In this document: piece after piece, positions 14,893-24,182 of the stretch
Layout of the letters: every line of letters starts with the position of its first letter
Numbering within the stretch: the first letter of the stretch is position 1
Position numbers and translations under genes: made by a program
NCBI RefSeq assembly: GCF_030053595.1
Contig: NZ_JASGBQ010000002.1
Coordinates: 124,001-188,000 of the forward strand
Direction: 5' to 3'
Origin: Fusibacillus kribbianus
GTDB taxonomy: Bacteria; Bacillota; Clostridia; Lachnospirales; Lachnospiraceae
DNA length: 64,000 nt
Notes under the pieces: generated by a model
The model's database searches: none
What the model saw: only the letters and a program-made list of their open reading frames with translations
Told to the model about the DNA's origin: nothing

Positions 14893-15867
14893 TCAAAACA
14901 GCAGTTCCATGGCACCGATGAGCCCGGAATCCTCTCCCAGCTTGGTAAAATGAAATTCCACCGGGAATCCATTGGTGTGATAACGCTCAAATTCTTCCCG
15001 GATCCTTCCGAACAGCTTGTCACCCATAGCCAGGAGACCGCCGGCAAACACGATGCAGTCCACATTTAAAAGCATATACACATTGAAGATCCAGACCGCC
15101 AGATAATGTGCCATCTGCTCCACCGCACGGACAGCCAGAGCATCTCCTTTTTCGTATGCCTCATTGATATGCTTTGCGGTGATATGTTCAGTACCGCCGG
15201 CAAGTTCGGGAAGAATACTTGTCTCTCCTTCTTCCAGCCACCGTCTCACATGGGTCAGGATCGCCTTTCCGGAGCCCATGGAATTGAAGCAGCCGGAGTT
15301 TCCGCACATGCAGGGGATCTGTTCCTCCTCCGGGATACAGGTCAGCATATGACCGCTCTCACCGGACGCACCGTTGCTTCCCCGAAAGAGTCTGCCATCC
15401 AGAATCATGCCTGTGGAGATCCCGGTACTGACCGGACAGTACAGCATATTTCTATGGCCTTTCCCGGCGCCCTGGCGGTATTCCGCCAAAGCCCCGCAGT
15501 GTCCGTCATTGTCCACCACGACCGGAATTTCTCCCTTTCCTGCCGCGCTTAACTGTTCCCTCAGAAAATCTGCCACTCCAAAGCCGTCCAGCCTGGGCAG
15601 ACTTGGAATTCTGGCGATGATCCCCTTCTCAAAATCCACAAAGCCCGGCACACCGATCCCGATACCGGCCAGCGACCCGCCCCGGTTTTCTGCAGCTTCG
15701 GCAAATTCCAAAAGCTTCTTTGCCACCTGGCCGAAAAACTCCAAAGGTCCCTTCTGATCGTCCGACGGAAGCTTTTCTTTATAGATCAGTTTCTTATCTT
15801 CATCAAATAAGCCATAGGAGGTTTTTGTTCCTCCGACATCGATCCCCATATAGAAGTTCATACTCAA
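14893..15867 (-). CDS. ROK-family sugar kinase (glucokinase-like)
   Basis: A 324-residue kinase. The phosphate-binding loop is GIDVGGTKTSYGLFDED, the catalytic region VVVDNDGHCGALAEYR, and the ROK zinc region CIPEEEQIPCMCGNSGCFN supplies three cysteines. The family consensus CxCGxxGCxE ends in Glu, and here that residue is replaced by Asn. The GASGESGHM motif for substrate His is present. No N-terminal HTH exists, so it is an enzyme and not a NagC-type repressor. The start overlaps the stop of the GH4 gene by 4 nt. The likely job is phosphorylation of glucose or a related hexose released by the GH4 enzyme. Confidence 0.88.
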   Translation of the reverse strand: MSMNFYMGIDVGGTKTSYGLFDEDKKLIYKEKLPSDDQKGPLEFFGQVAKKLLEFAEAAENRGGSLAGIGIGVPGFVDFEKGIIARIPSLPRLDGFGVADFLREQLSAAGKGEIPVVVDNDGHCGALAEYRQGAGKGHRNMLYCPVSTGISTGMILDGRLFRGSNGASGESGHMLTCIPEEEQIPCMCGNSGCFNSMGSGKAILTHVRRWLEEGETSILPELAGGTEHITAKHINEAYEKGDALAVRAVEQMAHYLAVWIFNVYMLLNVDCIVFAGGLLAMGDKLFGRIREEFERYHTNGFPVEFHFTKLGEDSGLIGAMELLF

Positions 15868-17252
15868 AGCCCCCTTCGTAAAAGGTCCCGTACCACCTCA
15901 TCCTCTGTTTCCACTCCTGCCGCCTTCAGCTCTGCGATCTTGTCTGCAAACTGGGGGAGATACGTTTCGTGAGCCACCAGAAGCTCATCCAGCACCTTCT
16001 TTCCTTCCTTTCCTCCGGGAATCAACGGATTCAGAGTAAACGCCTCCAGGGCAAGACCGTAATCGCCGGTGATGGCCGCTTCAATGACGCACTCCTCCAT
16101 CGCCTTCATCACCTGAAGCCATCCCCGCTCTGCAGGCGGCATCTCGCCCCAGGCCACCGGCTCCGCTCCCTTAGCGGAGATCAGAGAAGATACCTCCACG
16201 ATGGAATCTGCCGGAAGGCAGGAAATGGCGCCTCGGTTTTCCGTGCTGACGGTCATCCGCTTCTGTTTGTTGTTATAGATGGCACTGATGCACTCGCAGG
16301 CTGTGTCGCTGTAATAGGCGCCGCCCCGCTTGCCAAGCTGTTCCGGCTTCTCCTTAAGTTCCGGGTTTCTGTACAGGTCAAAGAGCTCCTTCTCCACCCG
16401 GTGCATCTGCTCCGCTCTTGTTCCTCCTTTGCGAAATTCCTCCATGCTGTGGGCAAGCATTTCATCTGCATTATAATAATAACGGTGATAGCCGCAGGGG
16501 ATCATCTTCATGGAATGAAGCAGCTCCATGGGAAAAGGCGCCTGATAAATATTGACCGGTGTGCCGCCGTTTCTCTCATTGATATGCTCCAAAAGCTTCT
16601 CCGTGACTTCGTTTCCATCCTTGTCCCAGACCCGGTGCCAGTGAAAATGATTGAGTCCCGCAAACTGATACACAAGCTCGCCGGGCCTGCAGCCGATATT
16701 TTCCGGCTCCTTCATCTCTGCAATGCCGGGAACATTGCACAGTCCAATGGTCTTTTTCCAGCCAAATTTCCGGATCGCCGCCTCTGTGATCATACCGCTG
16801 GGATTGGTAAAATTGATCAGCCAGGCATCGGGACACAGTTCTCTCATATTCTCAATGATCTGTCCGATGACAGGAATGGTGCGAAACGCCTTGAAGATAC
16901 CGCCCGCTCCGTTGGTCTCCTGCCCAAGCATGCCATGGAGGCTGGGAATCCTTTCATCCTTGATCCTTGCTTCCAGCTGTCCCACACGGAACTGAGTCGT
17001 CACAAAATCCGCCCCGGGAAGCGCCTCCCGTCTGTCCAGCGTCACATGAACCTGAACCGGATATCCGGCCGCATCCCACATTCTCTGGGCAAGTCTTGAA
17101 ACAATCTCAACCTTTTCTTTTCCCGCGTCCACATCCACCAGCCAGATTTCTCCGACAGGAAGCTCCTGATACCGCCTGATAAATCCTTCCATCAGCTCCG
17201 GAGTATAACTGCTTCCTCCGCCAATGGTTACAATTTTAATCTTTTCCTTCAT
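15864..17252 (-). CDS. GH4 6-phospho-beta-glucosidase
   Basis: A 462-residue member of glycoside hydrolase family 4, which uses NAD+ and a divalent metal in an oxidation-elimination mechanism. The NAD loop is VTIGGGSSYTPELMEGF. TNPSGMITEAAIRKFG and GLCNVPG supply the metal-ligand Cys, and FAGLNHFHW the metal-ligand His. Sequence style matches LicH/CelF 6-phospho-beta-glucosidases more than alpha-type MelA/MalH. AAAAGGAGA precedes the ATG, and a TATAAT (17299-17294) about 40 bp upstream is a probable -10 with a weak -35. No PTS genes are in the window, so the source of phosphorylated disaccharide is unknown. Confidence 0.9.
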   Translation of the reverse strand: MKEKIKIVTIGGGSSYTPELMEGFIRRYQELPVGEIWLVDVDAGKEKVEIVSRLAQRMWDAAGYPVQVHVTLDRREALPGADFVTTQFRVGQLEARIKDERIPSLHGMLGQETNGAGGIFKAFRTIPVIGQIIENMRELCPDAWLINFTNPSGMITEAAIRKFGWKKTIGLCNVPGIAEMKEPENIGCRPGELVYQFAGLNHFHWHRVWDKDGNEVTEKLLEHINERNGGTPVNIYQAPFPMELLHSMKMIPCGYHRYYYNADEMLAHSMEEFRKGGTRAEQMHRVEKELFDLYRNPELKEKPEQLGKRGGAYYSDTACECISAIYNNKQKRMTVSTENRGAISCLPADSIVEVSSLISAKGAEPVAWGEMPPAERGWLQVMKAMEECVIEAAITGDYGLALEAFTLNPLIPGGKEGKKVLDELLVAHETYLPQFADKIAELKAAGVETEDEVVRDLLRRGL

Positions 17253-17380
17253 GGCCGTCTCCTTTTCCTGATATTTCGATGTTCTCTGAGGCCATTATAA
17301 CGAATTCTTGCCCCACATGGAAGTCACAAAACAGCCAAAAAGGTGCACAATCGGGTAAAAGGGATTGTCTCTTGTGTCTA

Positions 17381-17644
17381 TCATTTCTTTCTCAGGACGA
17401 TCGCAATAAAATTGAGATATTTTCCGCCGCCTGCTTCCATTGCCTTTCTGTCCCCGACGGCATATTCATTTTCCTGCTTCAGCCAGTCGGCCCAGACCTC
17501 CTCATTGCTTTCCATCTCTTCTACTGTAATAATTTCTGCATTCCGACAGCTGCCAACCATCTTTGACCAGTATTCCACATCATGCATATAGTCAAGCTGT
17601 TCCGGTGTCCAGGACAGAAGGAGCTCTTCCGGCAGGTTCTCTCC
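17381..17644 (-). pseudogene. C-terminal remnant of a SAM-dependent methyltransferase
   Basis: The frame opens directly after the rsgA stop codon (TAA at 17647-17645) and gives 87 codons with no plausible start before an internal ATG at 17587. The translation contains PEQLDYMHDVEYWSKMVGSC, then MESNEEVWADWL, NEYAVGDRKAMEAGGGKYLN and IAIVLRKK. This is the familiar end of a class I methyltransferase common in Clostridia. The SAM-binding N-terminal part is missing. The junction coincides with the end of rsgA, so the rsgA-tetR unit appears to have replaced the 5' part. The family call is from memory of the motif. Confidence 0.7.
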
Positions 17645-18703
17645 TTATCTTCTGCGGAAGCTTTTGTTCACCTTCGCAATATTTTTAAATTTCTGCTTTT
17701 TTTCTGCCAGATATCCCTCTGTATCTTCGGTATATCTGTTCTCAGTTTTCAGTTTCTGATAGGACTGGAAACGCTCCTTCGAAAGCTCCCCTTTCGCGAT
17801 TGCTTCCTGAACAGCACAATGGGGCTCATCGGTGTGACTGCAGTCACAAAACCGACACATGGCCGCCAGCGCTTTGATATCAGAAAAGGATTGCTCCAGG
17901 CCTTCGCCGGTATCCCATAATCCAAGCTCTCTCATCCCCGGCGTATCGATCACCATACCACCCTGTTCCAGCAGAAACAGCTCGCGTCTGGTAGTGGTAT
18001 GCTTCCCTTTATCATCATTTCGCAGCCCTCTTGTTTCCATACGGTCTTCTCCCAGCAGCTGATTGATCAGGGTGGACTTTCCGACACCGGACGAACCGAT
18101 CAGTGCAGCTGTACGGCCAAAGGGGATGTATGGCAGAAGCTTTTTGTATCCGTCCTGTTCCATGGCAGAAGTCAGAAGAATATCTGTTCCGAACGCAATC
18201 TGTTCCACATGGCTGATGAAAGCTTCCGGATCCGAACACAGATCCGATTTCGTTAAAACGATCACCGGTGATGCCCCGCTCTCCCAGGCGACAGCAAAGT
18301 ATCGTTCCAGTCTTCGAAGGTTAAAATCCCTGTTGAGCGACATACAGATAAAAACCGTATCGATATTTGCCGCAACGACTTGCTCCGTATTGCCCGTCCC
18401 CGCTGCTTTTCGGATAAAAACACTCTTTCTCGGCAGAATTTCATGTATCACCGCATTCCCCTGAAAAGAATTGCAGTCTGCCACCACAAAATCGCCGACG
18501 GCAGGAAAATCTGCAGCCCGTTTGGCGTGATACCGCAGCTTTCCGGATATCTCAGCAAACTGTTCTCCCTTTTCACTGATCAGACGATAGATCCCTTTCT
18601 CCTGCGAAAGGATCCGGCCTGCCGTGCAGCCCTCATGATAATCCCGCGCATACGCCGCATTTGGATCTGAACGTCCATATGCAGCCATAATTCCATTTGT
18701 CAT
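17645..18703 (-). CDS. rsgA: Ribosome small subunit-dependent GTPase RsgA
   Basis: A 352-residue circularly permuted GTPase that checks 30S subunit maturation. After an OB-fold (about 40-110) the G motifs occur in permuted order: G4 LTKSD, then G1 IGSSGVGKSTLIN, then G3 VIDTPGMRELG. The C-terminal zinc knuckle is CRFCDCSHTDEPHCAVQ. The OB part is of the longer type with the N-terminal MTNGIMAAYGRSDPN extension, as in accessory RsgA copies that travel with regulators. The ATG overlaps the tetR stop by 4 nt. The gene lies in a cassette whose far end truncates a methyltransferase gene, so it is probably a second, acquired rsgA. Confidence 0.9.
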   Translation of the reverse strand: MTNGIMAAYGRSDPNAAYARDYHEGCTAGRILSQEKGIYRLISEKGEQFAEISGKLRYHAKRAADFPAVGDFVVADCNSFQGNAVIHEILPRKSVFIRKAAGTGNTEQVVAANIDTVFICMSLNRDFNLRRLERYFAVAWESGASPVIVLTKSDLCSDPEAFISHVEQIAFGTDILLTSAMEQDGYKKLLPYIPFGRTAALIGSSGVGKSTLINQLLGEDRMETRGLRNDDKGKHTTTRRELFLLEQGGMVIDTPGMRELGLWDTGEGLEQSFSDIKALAAMCRFCDCSHTDEPHCAVQEAIAKGELSKERFQSYQKLKTENRYTEDTEGYLAEKKQKFKNIAKVNKSFRRR

Positions 18704-19335
18704 AGCGAATCCTTTCCCCGGGTTCCGGCCGCATTACACTGAATAAATCGTTCCATATGGTTCTTTAAAACCGTTAAGGACTGATCCCTTCCGCCTGGAT
18801 GATCTGCCAGACTGATCAGCAAATAAAGCGGTGCATAGTATTCGAGAGCCAGCTGTCCGGGGTCGGCCTCTTTTAATATACCGTTTTTTATCATTGCCCG
18901 AAAAATATCCTCCATATAAGCAACCGGCCCGGCAGTCAGGCAGCTTTTATAAAGCTCCGACATTTCTGCATTCCGATATTGTTCCAACGTGAGCATTCTG
19001 CGGAATTCAGATGCAAACTCATCTTCCGTCCAAAAGAGATATTGCGCGGCCGTAAAGCTCCGGATGCTGTCCAGGGATATGGTTTCATAAGCTTCCGGTC
19101 TGTCTTCTGCTTTCTCCTCCGGTACCTGGTATTTCCGCGCCTGTTCGGCATCGATCTGGTACATTCTTTTCACAATACTGTCAAAAATATCTCTCTTATT
19201 CTTATAATGCTTATATAACGCCCCCTTTGTCATGGCAAGCTCTCCTGCTATAGAACTGACAGAAACAGCCTCATAACCGTCTCTTGCAAATAAGTGAAGA
19301 GCAGTCATCAAAATTCTTTCTTTCGTATCAGCCAT
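18700..19335 (-). CDS. TetR-family transcriptional regulator
   Basis: A 211-residue protein with an N-terminal HTH: TKERILMTALHLFARDGYEAVSVSSIAGELAMTKGALYKHYKNKRDIF. The rest is a helical ligand domain of unknown specificity. GGAGGAGG precedes the ATG. The promoter immediately upstream carries two near-identical inverted repeats, so it very likely represses its own operon with rsgA. Translation of rsgA is coupled through an ATGA overlap. What signal it senses is not visible; no efflux gene is present. Confidence 0.9.
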   Translation of the reverse strand: MADTKERILMTALHLFARDGYEAVSVSSIAGELAMTKGALYKHYKNKRDIFDSIVKRMYQIDAEQARKYQVPEEKAEDRPEAYETISLDSIRSFTAAQYLFWTEDEFASEFRRMLTLEQYRNAEMSELYKSCLTAGPVAYMEDIFRAMIKNGILKEADPGQLALEYYAPLYLLISLADHPGGRDQSLTVLKNHMERFIQCNAAGTRGKDSL

Positions 19336-19352
19336 CTTATCCTCCTCCGAAA

Positions 19353-19402
19353 GTAAACGATTGTTTACCTCAAATTATAGTAAACGACCGTTTTCCTGTC
19401 AA
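19353..19402 (-). promoter_or_regulatory. tetR-rsgA promoter with two TetR-type operators
   Basis: Minus-strand -35 TTGACA (19402-19397), 17-bp spacer, -10 TATAAT (19379-19374), a consensus promoter. GTAAAC-GATT-GTTTAC (19353-19368) is a perfect inverted repeat just downstream of the -10. GTAAAC-GACC-GTTTTC (19380-19395) fills the spacer with one mismatch. The pair is set 27 bp apart. Confidence 0.85.
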
Positions 19403-19440
19403 GAAAAAAAAGCGATATCCGGTCAAAACCAGATATCGCT
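19403..19440 (-). terminator. ftsZ transcription terminator
   Basis: AGCGATATC (19411-19419) pairs with GATATCGCT (19432-19440) as the outer stem, with GG/CC pairs further in. On the minus strand it is followed by TTTTTTTT (19410-19403). It lies 21 bp past the ftsZ stop and ends the division cluster transcript. Confidence 0.9.
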
Positions 19441-19461
19441 CATTTCACATAAATCATGTAC

Positions 19462-20697
19462 TTATTTCTTTGTTCTCTGAAGGAAATCAGGAATCGTAAT
19501 GTTTCCCTTATTCTCCGGTACCCGGTAAGTGGCACCGCCATTGAAACCAGGTGTAGCGGGACGAACGGGAACCGTCCTCCTCTCAGATGCCGGCGCTGCG
19601 GAAGGCTGCTTTGCCGCTGCAGAAGCTCCGCTGTAGGAACCTGCTGCTGACTGGCTTCCGTAAGAAGGAACCGTCTTGGACGCAGACTTATAGGAAGAGA
19701 AGCCTGTGGAAGCAGCTGCCTTCTGAGTTACAGGCGCACTGGCATCATAAGACTCCAGGCCTGTAGCAATGACAGTAATGCTGGCCTCATCCTGTACCGT
19801 ATCGTCATACATCGCACCAAAAATAATGTTGGCCTCATCGCCGGCCAGCTCCTGAACATAGCTTGCCGCCTCATTGGCCTCCATAAGACCGATATCACCG
19901 GAAATATTGATGATCACATGAGAAGCACCCTCGATGGTAGTCTCCAGAAGAGGACTGGATACAGCCTCCTTAACTGCCTCGATCGCCTTGTCATCCCCCT
20001 TTGCACGTCCGATTCCGATATGGGCAATTCCCTTATCGATCATGACGGTCTGGATATCCGCAAAGTCAAGATTGATCAGGGCCGGTACATTGATCAGATC
20101 CGTGATGCCCTGAACTGCCTGCTGAAGGACTTCATCCGCACGCTTCAGCGCCTCCGGCATCGTCGTTCTTCTGTCAACGATTTCCAGAAGCTTATCGTTG
20201 GGAATAACGATCAGCGTATCTACATTTTCTTTCAGATGGGCGATGCCGTTCAGTGCATTGTTCATACGGGCACGTCCCTCAAACTTGAAGGGCTTTGTCA
20301 CAACACCGACGGTCAGAATCCCCATCTCCTTGGCGATCCCTGCCACTACAGGAGCAGCTCCCGTACCGGTACCGCCGCCCATACCACAGGTAACAAATAC
20401 CATATCAGCACCCTTAACGGCTGCTGCAATATCCTCAGCGCTTTCCTCAGCGGCCTTCTGACCTACCTCAGGCTTGGCTCCGGCACCAAGACCCTTGGTC
20501 AGCTTTTCTCCGATCTGGATCGCTGTCGGAGCTTTGCAAAGCTGAAGTGCCTGTTTATCCGTATTGATACCGATAAACTCCACACCACAGATATTCTCAT
20601 CGATCATTCTATTCACAGCGTTATTGCCGGCGCCGCCTACACCAATAACAATAATTTTCGCTGAGCTCTCGGATTCATTAATCTTAATTTCTAACAA
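19462..20697 (-). CDS. ftsZ: Cell division protein FtsZ
   Basis: A 411-residue tubulin homologue forming the Z-ring. The GTP-binding domain begins [16 protein letters not shown], with the signature [15 protein letters not shown]. The T7 loop is [12 protein letters not shown] Ser/Ala/Pro-rich linker of about 70 residues precedes the conserved tail [12 protein letters not shown] that binds FtsA/SepF-type anchors. The start is TTG with GGGAGGA upstream; no ATG or GTG fits the N-terminus. It has its own promoter at 20765-20793 as well as read-through from divIB. No ftsA lies next to it. Confidence 0.97.
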   Translation of the reverse strand: MLEIKINESESSAKIIVIGVGGAGNNAVNRMIDENICGVEFIGINTDKQALQLCKAPTAIQIGEKLTKGLGAGAKPEVGQKAAEESAEDIAAAVKGADMVFVTCGMGGGTGTGAAPVVAGIAKEMGILTVGVVTKPFKFEGRARMNNALNGIAHLKENVDTLIVIPNDKLLEIVDRRTTMPEALKRADEVLQQAVQGITDLINVPALINLDFADIQTVMIDKGIAHIGIGRAKGDDKAIEAVKEAVSSPLLETTIEGASHVIINISGDIGLMEANEAASYVQELAGDEANIIFGAMYDDTVQDEASITVIATGLESYDASAPVTQKAAASTGFSSYKSASKTVPSYGSQSAAGSYSGASAAAKQPSAAPASERRTVPVRPATPGFNGGATYRVPENKGNITIPDFLQRTKK

Positions 20698-20732
20698 AAT
20701 TTTTTCCTCCCTTGACCTGACACTCGAAAGGC

Positions 20733-20793
20733 AGACACCGCTTCACAGGTGTCACCACTTATATAGCATAAGTCATTTTTTAAAAATAATCAA
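20733..20793 (-). promoter_or_regulatory. ftsZ promoter and leader hairpin
   Basis: Minus-strand -35 TTGATT (20793-20788), 17 bp, -10 TATGCT (20770-20765). The leader then holds the hairpin GACACC-8 nt-GGTGTC (about 20755-20735) before GGGAGGA. The region between divIB and ftsZ (20698-20838) is AT-rich and holds nothing else. Confidence 0.6.
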
Positions 20794-20838
20794 CTACTAC
20801 TTTTAGAAAAATACATTAATTTTTACGAAGCTTATTTT

Positions 20839-21594
20839 TTAATTTTGAATAAACGGATACGAAGGATTCTGTGCATCCGGTGAGTATCCATCCAGATACA
20901 CAGTGCCGGAAAGCGCTTCTATCTGCGGAAGCATATCATGAAATTCCGACAGTTTTTCTGCCATATAGGTACTGTCACCGAGGACCACCGTGAGGCTTCC
21001 TACTTTAAGAAAAATGTTTTTGTGACTGTCAAAATGTACCTCCTCGGTCTGAATCTCATAACCGGCCAGAAGCTGGGACAAATTCAGGATCTCACTGAAA
21101 ATGCTGTCATCCTCCACCGTCAGCTTCTCATACATGACGACATTCTGAAACCTGAGTCCGGTCACCAATGGCACCATGGGAGTCAGCTCCCGAGAGCTCT
21201 CCACAATGATTCCCTCCCGGTCAAAATACAGATAGGAACCCATATATTCTATACAGCCAGCCAGGCTTTTTTCATATACAGTCACCTTTGCGGAATGAAG
21301 ACCGGTCACCTTCACCTGATATTTCTCAATAAAAGGAATATCCTCGTGTTCTTTAAATTTATTTTTATAGAGGGCATAAAAGGTATTCCAGTCTCTGTCC
21401 TCCTTAAAAATCATGGAAATCAGTTCTTCCTCCGTATAACGGCCGGTACCCGTCACAGTCACGTCGGTAAGCCTGGTGCTGTAGGCAAATAGCAGGACTC
21501 CCAGAAAAAGGGCCGCAAAAGTGCCGAACATCACAAGCCATTTGCGTCCCCTTCCTCTTCTCTTTTGATGTTTTTCTTCTCTTCGTTCACCCAT
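20839..21594 (-). CDS. divIB: Cell division protein DivIB/FtsQ
   Basis: A 251-residue bitopic protein. A basic cytoplasmic N-terminus (RREEKHQKRRGRGRK) precedes one membrane helix at about residues 20-41. The POTRA domain starts LTDVTVTGTGRYTEEELISM. The beta domain follows, including DREGIIVESSRELTPMVPLVTGL, the typical FtsQ/DivIB pattern. It forms a complex with FtsL and DivIC at the septum. It sits 12 bp after ftsW in the dcw cluster. The C-terminal gamma tail is short. Confidence 0.9.
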   Translation of the reverse strand: MGERREEKHQKRRGRGRKWLVMFGTFAALFLGVLLFAYSTRLTDVTVTGTGRYTEEELISMIFKEDRDWNTFYALYKNKFKEHEDIPFIEKYQVKVTGLHSAKVTVYEKSLAGCIEYMGSYLYFDREGIIVESSRELTPMVPLVTGLRFQNVVMYEKLTVEDDSIFSEILNLSQLLAGYEIQTEEVHFDSHKNIFLKVGSLTVVLGDSTYMAEKLSEFHDMLPQIEALSGTVYLDGYSPDAQNPSYPFIQN

Positions 21595-21606
21595 GGCATT
21601 CCTCCG

Positions 21607-22770
21607 CTACCGCTCAAAGCGTATACTGGACGACACACTGAGGGCTGCCCCCATTTCCACCATCAGGAATACCACCGAAGTACCTCCGTAGCTGATAAAG
21701 GGCAGCGTAATTCCTGTATTTGGAATCGTATTGGTAACGACTGCAACATTTAAGATCACCTGAAGAGCAATGTGGGACATGATCCCCACCACCAGCATGG
21801 CTCCGAACAGGTCAGGTGCATTGTTTGCGATCACCACAAACCGCCAGATCATAAACAGGAACAGAAGGATCACGCAGATTGCTCCAAAAAGACCCAGTTC
21901 CTCGCAGATAATGGAAAAGACCATATCATTCTGCGCTTCCGGCACAAACCCCAGCTTCTGCATACTCTCCCCGAGGCCTTTCCCGAAAAGGCCGCCGGAG
22001 CCGATGGCATAGAGTCCCTGAAGGACCTGATGACCGCCCTCCAGAGCATAGGAGGTCGGATCTTTCCATAAGAGGATACGTTCCAGCTGATATTCTTTCA
22101 GAATATGAAGCTCGAGGATCTTATCCGAAAACACAGTGACAAATACAGCAAGCGCTGCCACAATGGCCACCGCCATAAAAAAACGAAGCTTTTTCCGGCT
22201 GGCCACAAACAGTACAACAAACACGATGCCAAGAAGAATGATACCGCTGCTCAGATTATTGTCTGCAACCAGAAGGATCAGCGGTGCCTGAAGGATCAGA
22301 ATCAAAAGCTGGGCCTTCCATGTATCGATCTTTCTCGAAAACTTATTTACCAGACTCGCCATGGACAGGATCACCGCCACCTTGACGGCCTCCGCCGCCT
22401 GGAAAAGAGAGGTGCTCCCGAAACCAAACCAGCGTTTTTTACCATTATACTCAATGCCGAGGGGCGTGAAATTCACCAGAATCATCAGCACAAATGCCAG
22501 CAAATAGCCAAGGACTGCCACCTTGGCATATTTATGGTAATCGATCCTGGAGACAAGAAACATACAGACAAAGCCAAGAATCAGAGCCACGCCCTGCTTT
22601 TTCAGATAGAACAGAGAATCCCCGGTCTTGACCTGGGCTGCATAGGAGCTGGAGCTGTACACCATGATGAGACCGAAGCAGCACAAAAAGACGATAACTG
22701 CCAGAAGGCTGTAATCGAAATAACGCTGACGTCTGTTCTTCTTTTTCGGTCTGGTTTCCTGCTCTGCCAT
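21607..22770 (-). CDS. ftsW: Septal peptidoglycan glycosyltransferase FtsW (SEDS family)
   Basis: About 387 residues with ten membrane helices. SEDS features include VYSSSSYAAQ near the N-terminus, WKDPTSYALEGGHQVLQGLYAIGSGGLFGKGLG in the middle and NTIPNTGITLPFISYGGTS near the end. It polymerises lipid II together with a class B penicillin-binding protein. The order murD-ftsW-divIB argues for FtsW and not RodA or SpoVE, although SpoVE cannot be excluded. The ATG at 22770 is preferred to GTG at 22776 because of its spacing to GGAG. Confidence 0.9.
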   Translation of the reverse strand: MAEQETRPKKKNRRQRYFDYSLLAVIVFLCCFGLIMVYSSSSYAAQVKTGDSLFYLKKQGVALILGFVCMFLVSRIDYHKYAKVAVLGYLLAFVLMILVNFTPLGIEYNGKKRWFGFGSTSLFQAAEAVKVAVILSMASLVNKFSRKIDTWKAQLLILILQAPLILLVADNNLSSGIILLGIVFVVLFVASRKKLRFFMAVAIVAALAVFVTVFSDKILELHILKEYQLERILLWKDPTSYALEGGHQVLQGLYAIGSGGLFGKGLGESMQKLGFVPEAQNDMVFSIICEELGLFGAICVILLFLFMIWRFVVIANNAPDLFGAMLVVGIMSHIALQVILNVAVVTNTIPNTGITLPFISYGGTSVVFLMVEMGAALSVSSSIRFER

Positions 22771-22815
22771 CCACACACTCCAACTTCCAGATTATAGTTC
22801 GGCTGCCGCCTCAAA

Positions 22816-24156
22816 TCATTTTCTGACCAGGTCCTTGAAGATCCTGCCCCGTTCTTCATAATTTTTGAACATTCCCCAGCTTGCACAGGCCGGAGACAAA
22901 AGCACCGCATCACCGGGAGCCGCTGCTTCCCTTGCCAGCTCCACTGCCTCCTCCATGGAGGCTGCAAAGCAGAAATCAAGAGAGCCGAGCTCCTCTGCCT
23001 CTTTTGCAATTTTCTCAGCCGTCTGCCCCAGCAGAATCAGCTTCTTGACTTTTCCCTGACAGGCCATCAGCCATTCTCCGTAAACTGAACCTTTATCGTA
23101 GCCGCCTGCAATGAGCACCGTAGGACGTACCATTGCCCTGATTCCCTGAATGGCCGCATCCGGATTTGTTCCCTTGGAATCATTATAATAGGAAACTCCG
23201 TCTCTTTCCACCACAAATTCAATCCGGTGCTCCACTGCCTTGAACTCCCGGAGAGTCTTACGGATCACCTCCATGGGCACACCCATGGCAAAGGCCGCCG
23301 CTGCTGCTGCCATGGCGTTTTCATAATTGTGATTGCCGAGAATATTCAGCTCGGAAATGTCGATCACGATCTCCCGTTCACCGGAAAGCTCGCTGACAAT
23401 GACGGAGCCCTCCAGGTAAATGCCTCCGGGAATCCGCCGTTTGCTGCTGAACCAGAGAACCCTTGGCAGAATATTCTGTCCGAAGGACCTGAGCACCTCA
23501 TCCTCGTAATTGAGCACACAGGCATCTTCTGCTGTCTGATTCTTTGTCACCAGCTCCTTCACTCGGATATATTCCTCCATGGAACCGTGCCGGTCCAGAT
23601 GATCCGGTGTGATATTCAGGATGGCGCTGACCTGGGGATGAAAGGTATCGATCGTCTCAAGCTGGAAGCTGGAAACCTCCGCCACAGTGACAGAATCCTC
23701 CCTGGTCTCCAGAGCCTTTCCCGTATAGGCTGTTCCGATATTTCCAACCACAAAGCTGCTGGAATAGTAATTTCCGAATATTTCTCCCACAAGCGCCGTC
23801 GTTGTGGTTTTTCCGTTGGTTCCCGTGATGGCGCAGAGTCTGCCTTCTGCATGCCGGAAAGCAGCCTCGATCTCACTCCACACAGGTACTCCCGCTGTAC
23901 GAAGCTTCTGAACAAAAGGGACACGGAGGGGAATCCCGGGACTGATCACACAGGCCTCCGTCTCGCCGATCACCTGATCGGTAAGCTCTCCGAGAACGAT
24001 TTCGGGACATGCTCCGGTGAATTTTCCTTCCAGCGTCTTTTTATCCAGTTTTTCATTTCCGTCGTATAAAACGACCTCTTTCCCGGTCTGAAGAAGCATC
24101 TTTGCCGCTCCGATCCCGCTGATACCGCCTCCGGCCACAAGTATTTTTTTATTCAT
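22816..24156 (-). CDS. murD: UDP-N-acetylmuramoylalanine--D-glutamate ligase
   Basis: About 446 residues. MurD adds D-Glu to UDP-MurNAc-L-Ala. The N-terminal Rossmann-like domain begins KKILVAGGGISGIGAAKMLL, the ATP loop is AITGTNGKTTTTALVGEIF, and the middle domain contains NITPDHLDRHGSMEEYI. The C-terminal domain includes YYNDSKGTNPDAAIQGI and ILIAGGYDKG-type residues. ATG 24156 has AGAGAGGA upstream; the frame extends to 24210 but without a better start. It follows mraY directly. Confidence 0.95.
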   Translation of the reverse strand: MNKKILVAGGGISGIGAAKMLLQTGKEVVLYDGNEKLDKKTLEGKFTGACPEIVLGELTDQVIGETEACVISPGIPLRVPFVQKLRTAGVPVWSEIEAAFRHAEGRLCAITGTNGKTTTTALVGEIFGNYYSSSFVVGNIGTAYTGKALETREDSVTVAEVSSFQLETIDTFHPQVSAILNITPDHLDRHGSMEEYIRVKELVTKNQTAEDACVLNYEDEVLRSFGQNILPRVLWFSSKRRIPGGIYLEGSVIVSELSGEREIVIDISELNILGNHNYENAMAAAAAAFAMGVPMEVIRKTLREFKAVEHRIEFVVERDGVSYYNDSKGTNPDAAIQGIRAMVRPTVLIAGGYDKGSVYGEWLMACQGKVKKLILLGQTAEKIAKEAEELGSLDFCFAASMEEAVELAREAAAPGDAVLLSPACASWGMFKNYEERGRIFKDLVRK

Positions 24157-24182
24157 GTCTTTTCCTCTCTTTTTTCCATCCG

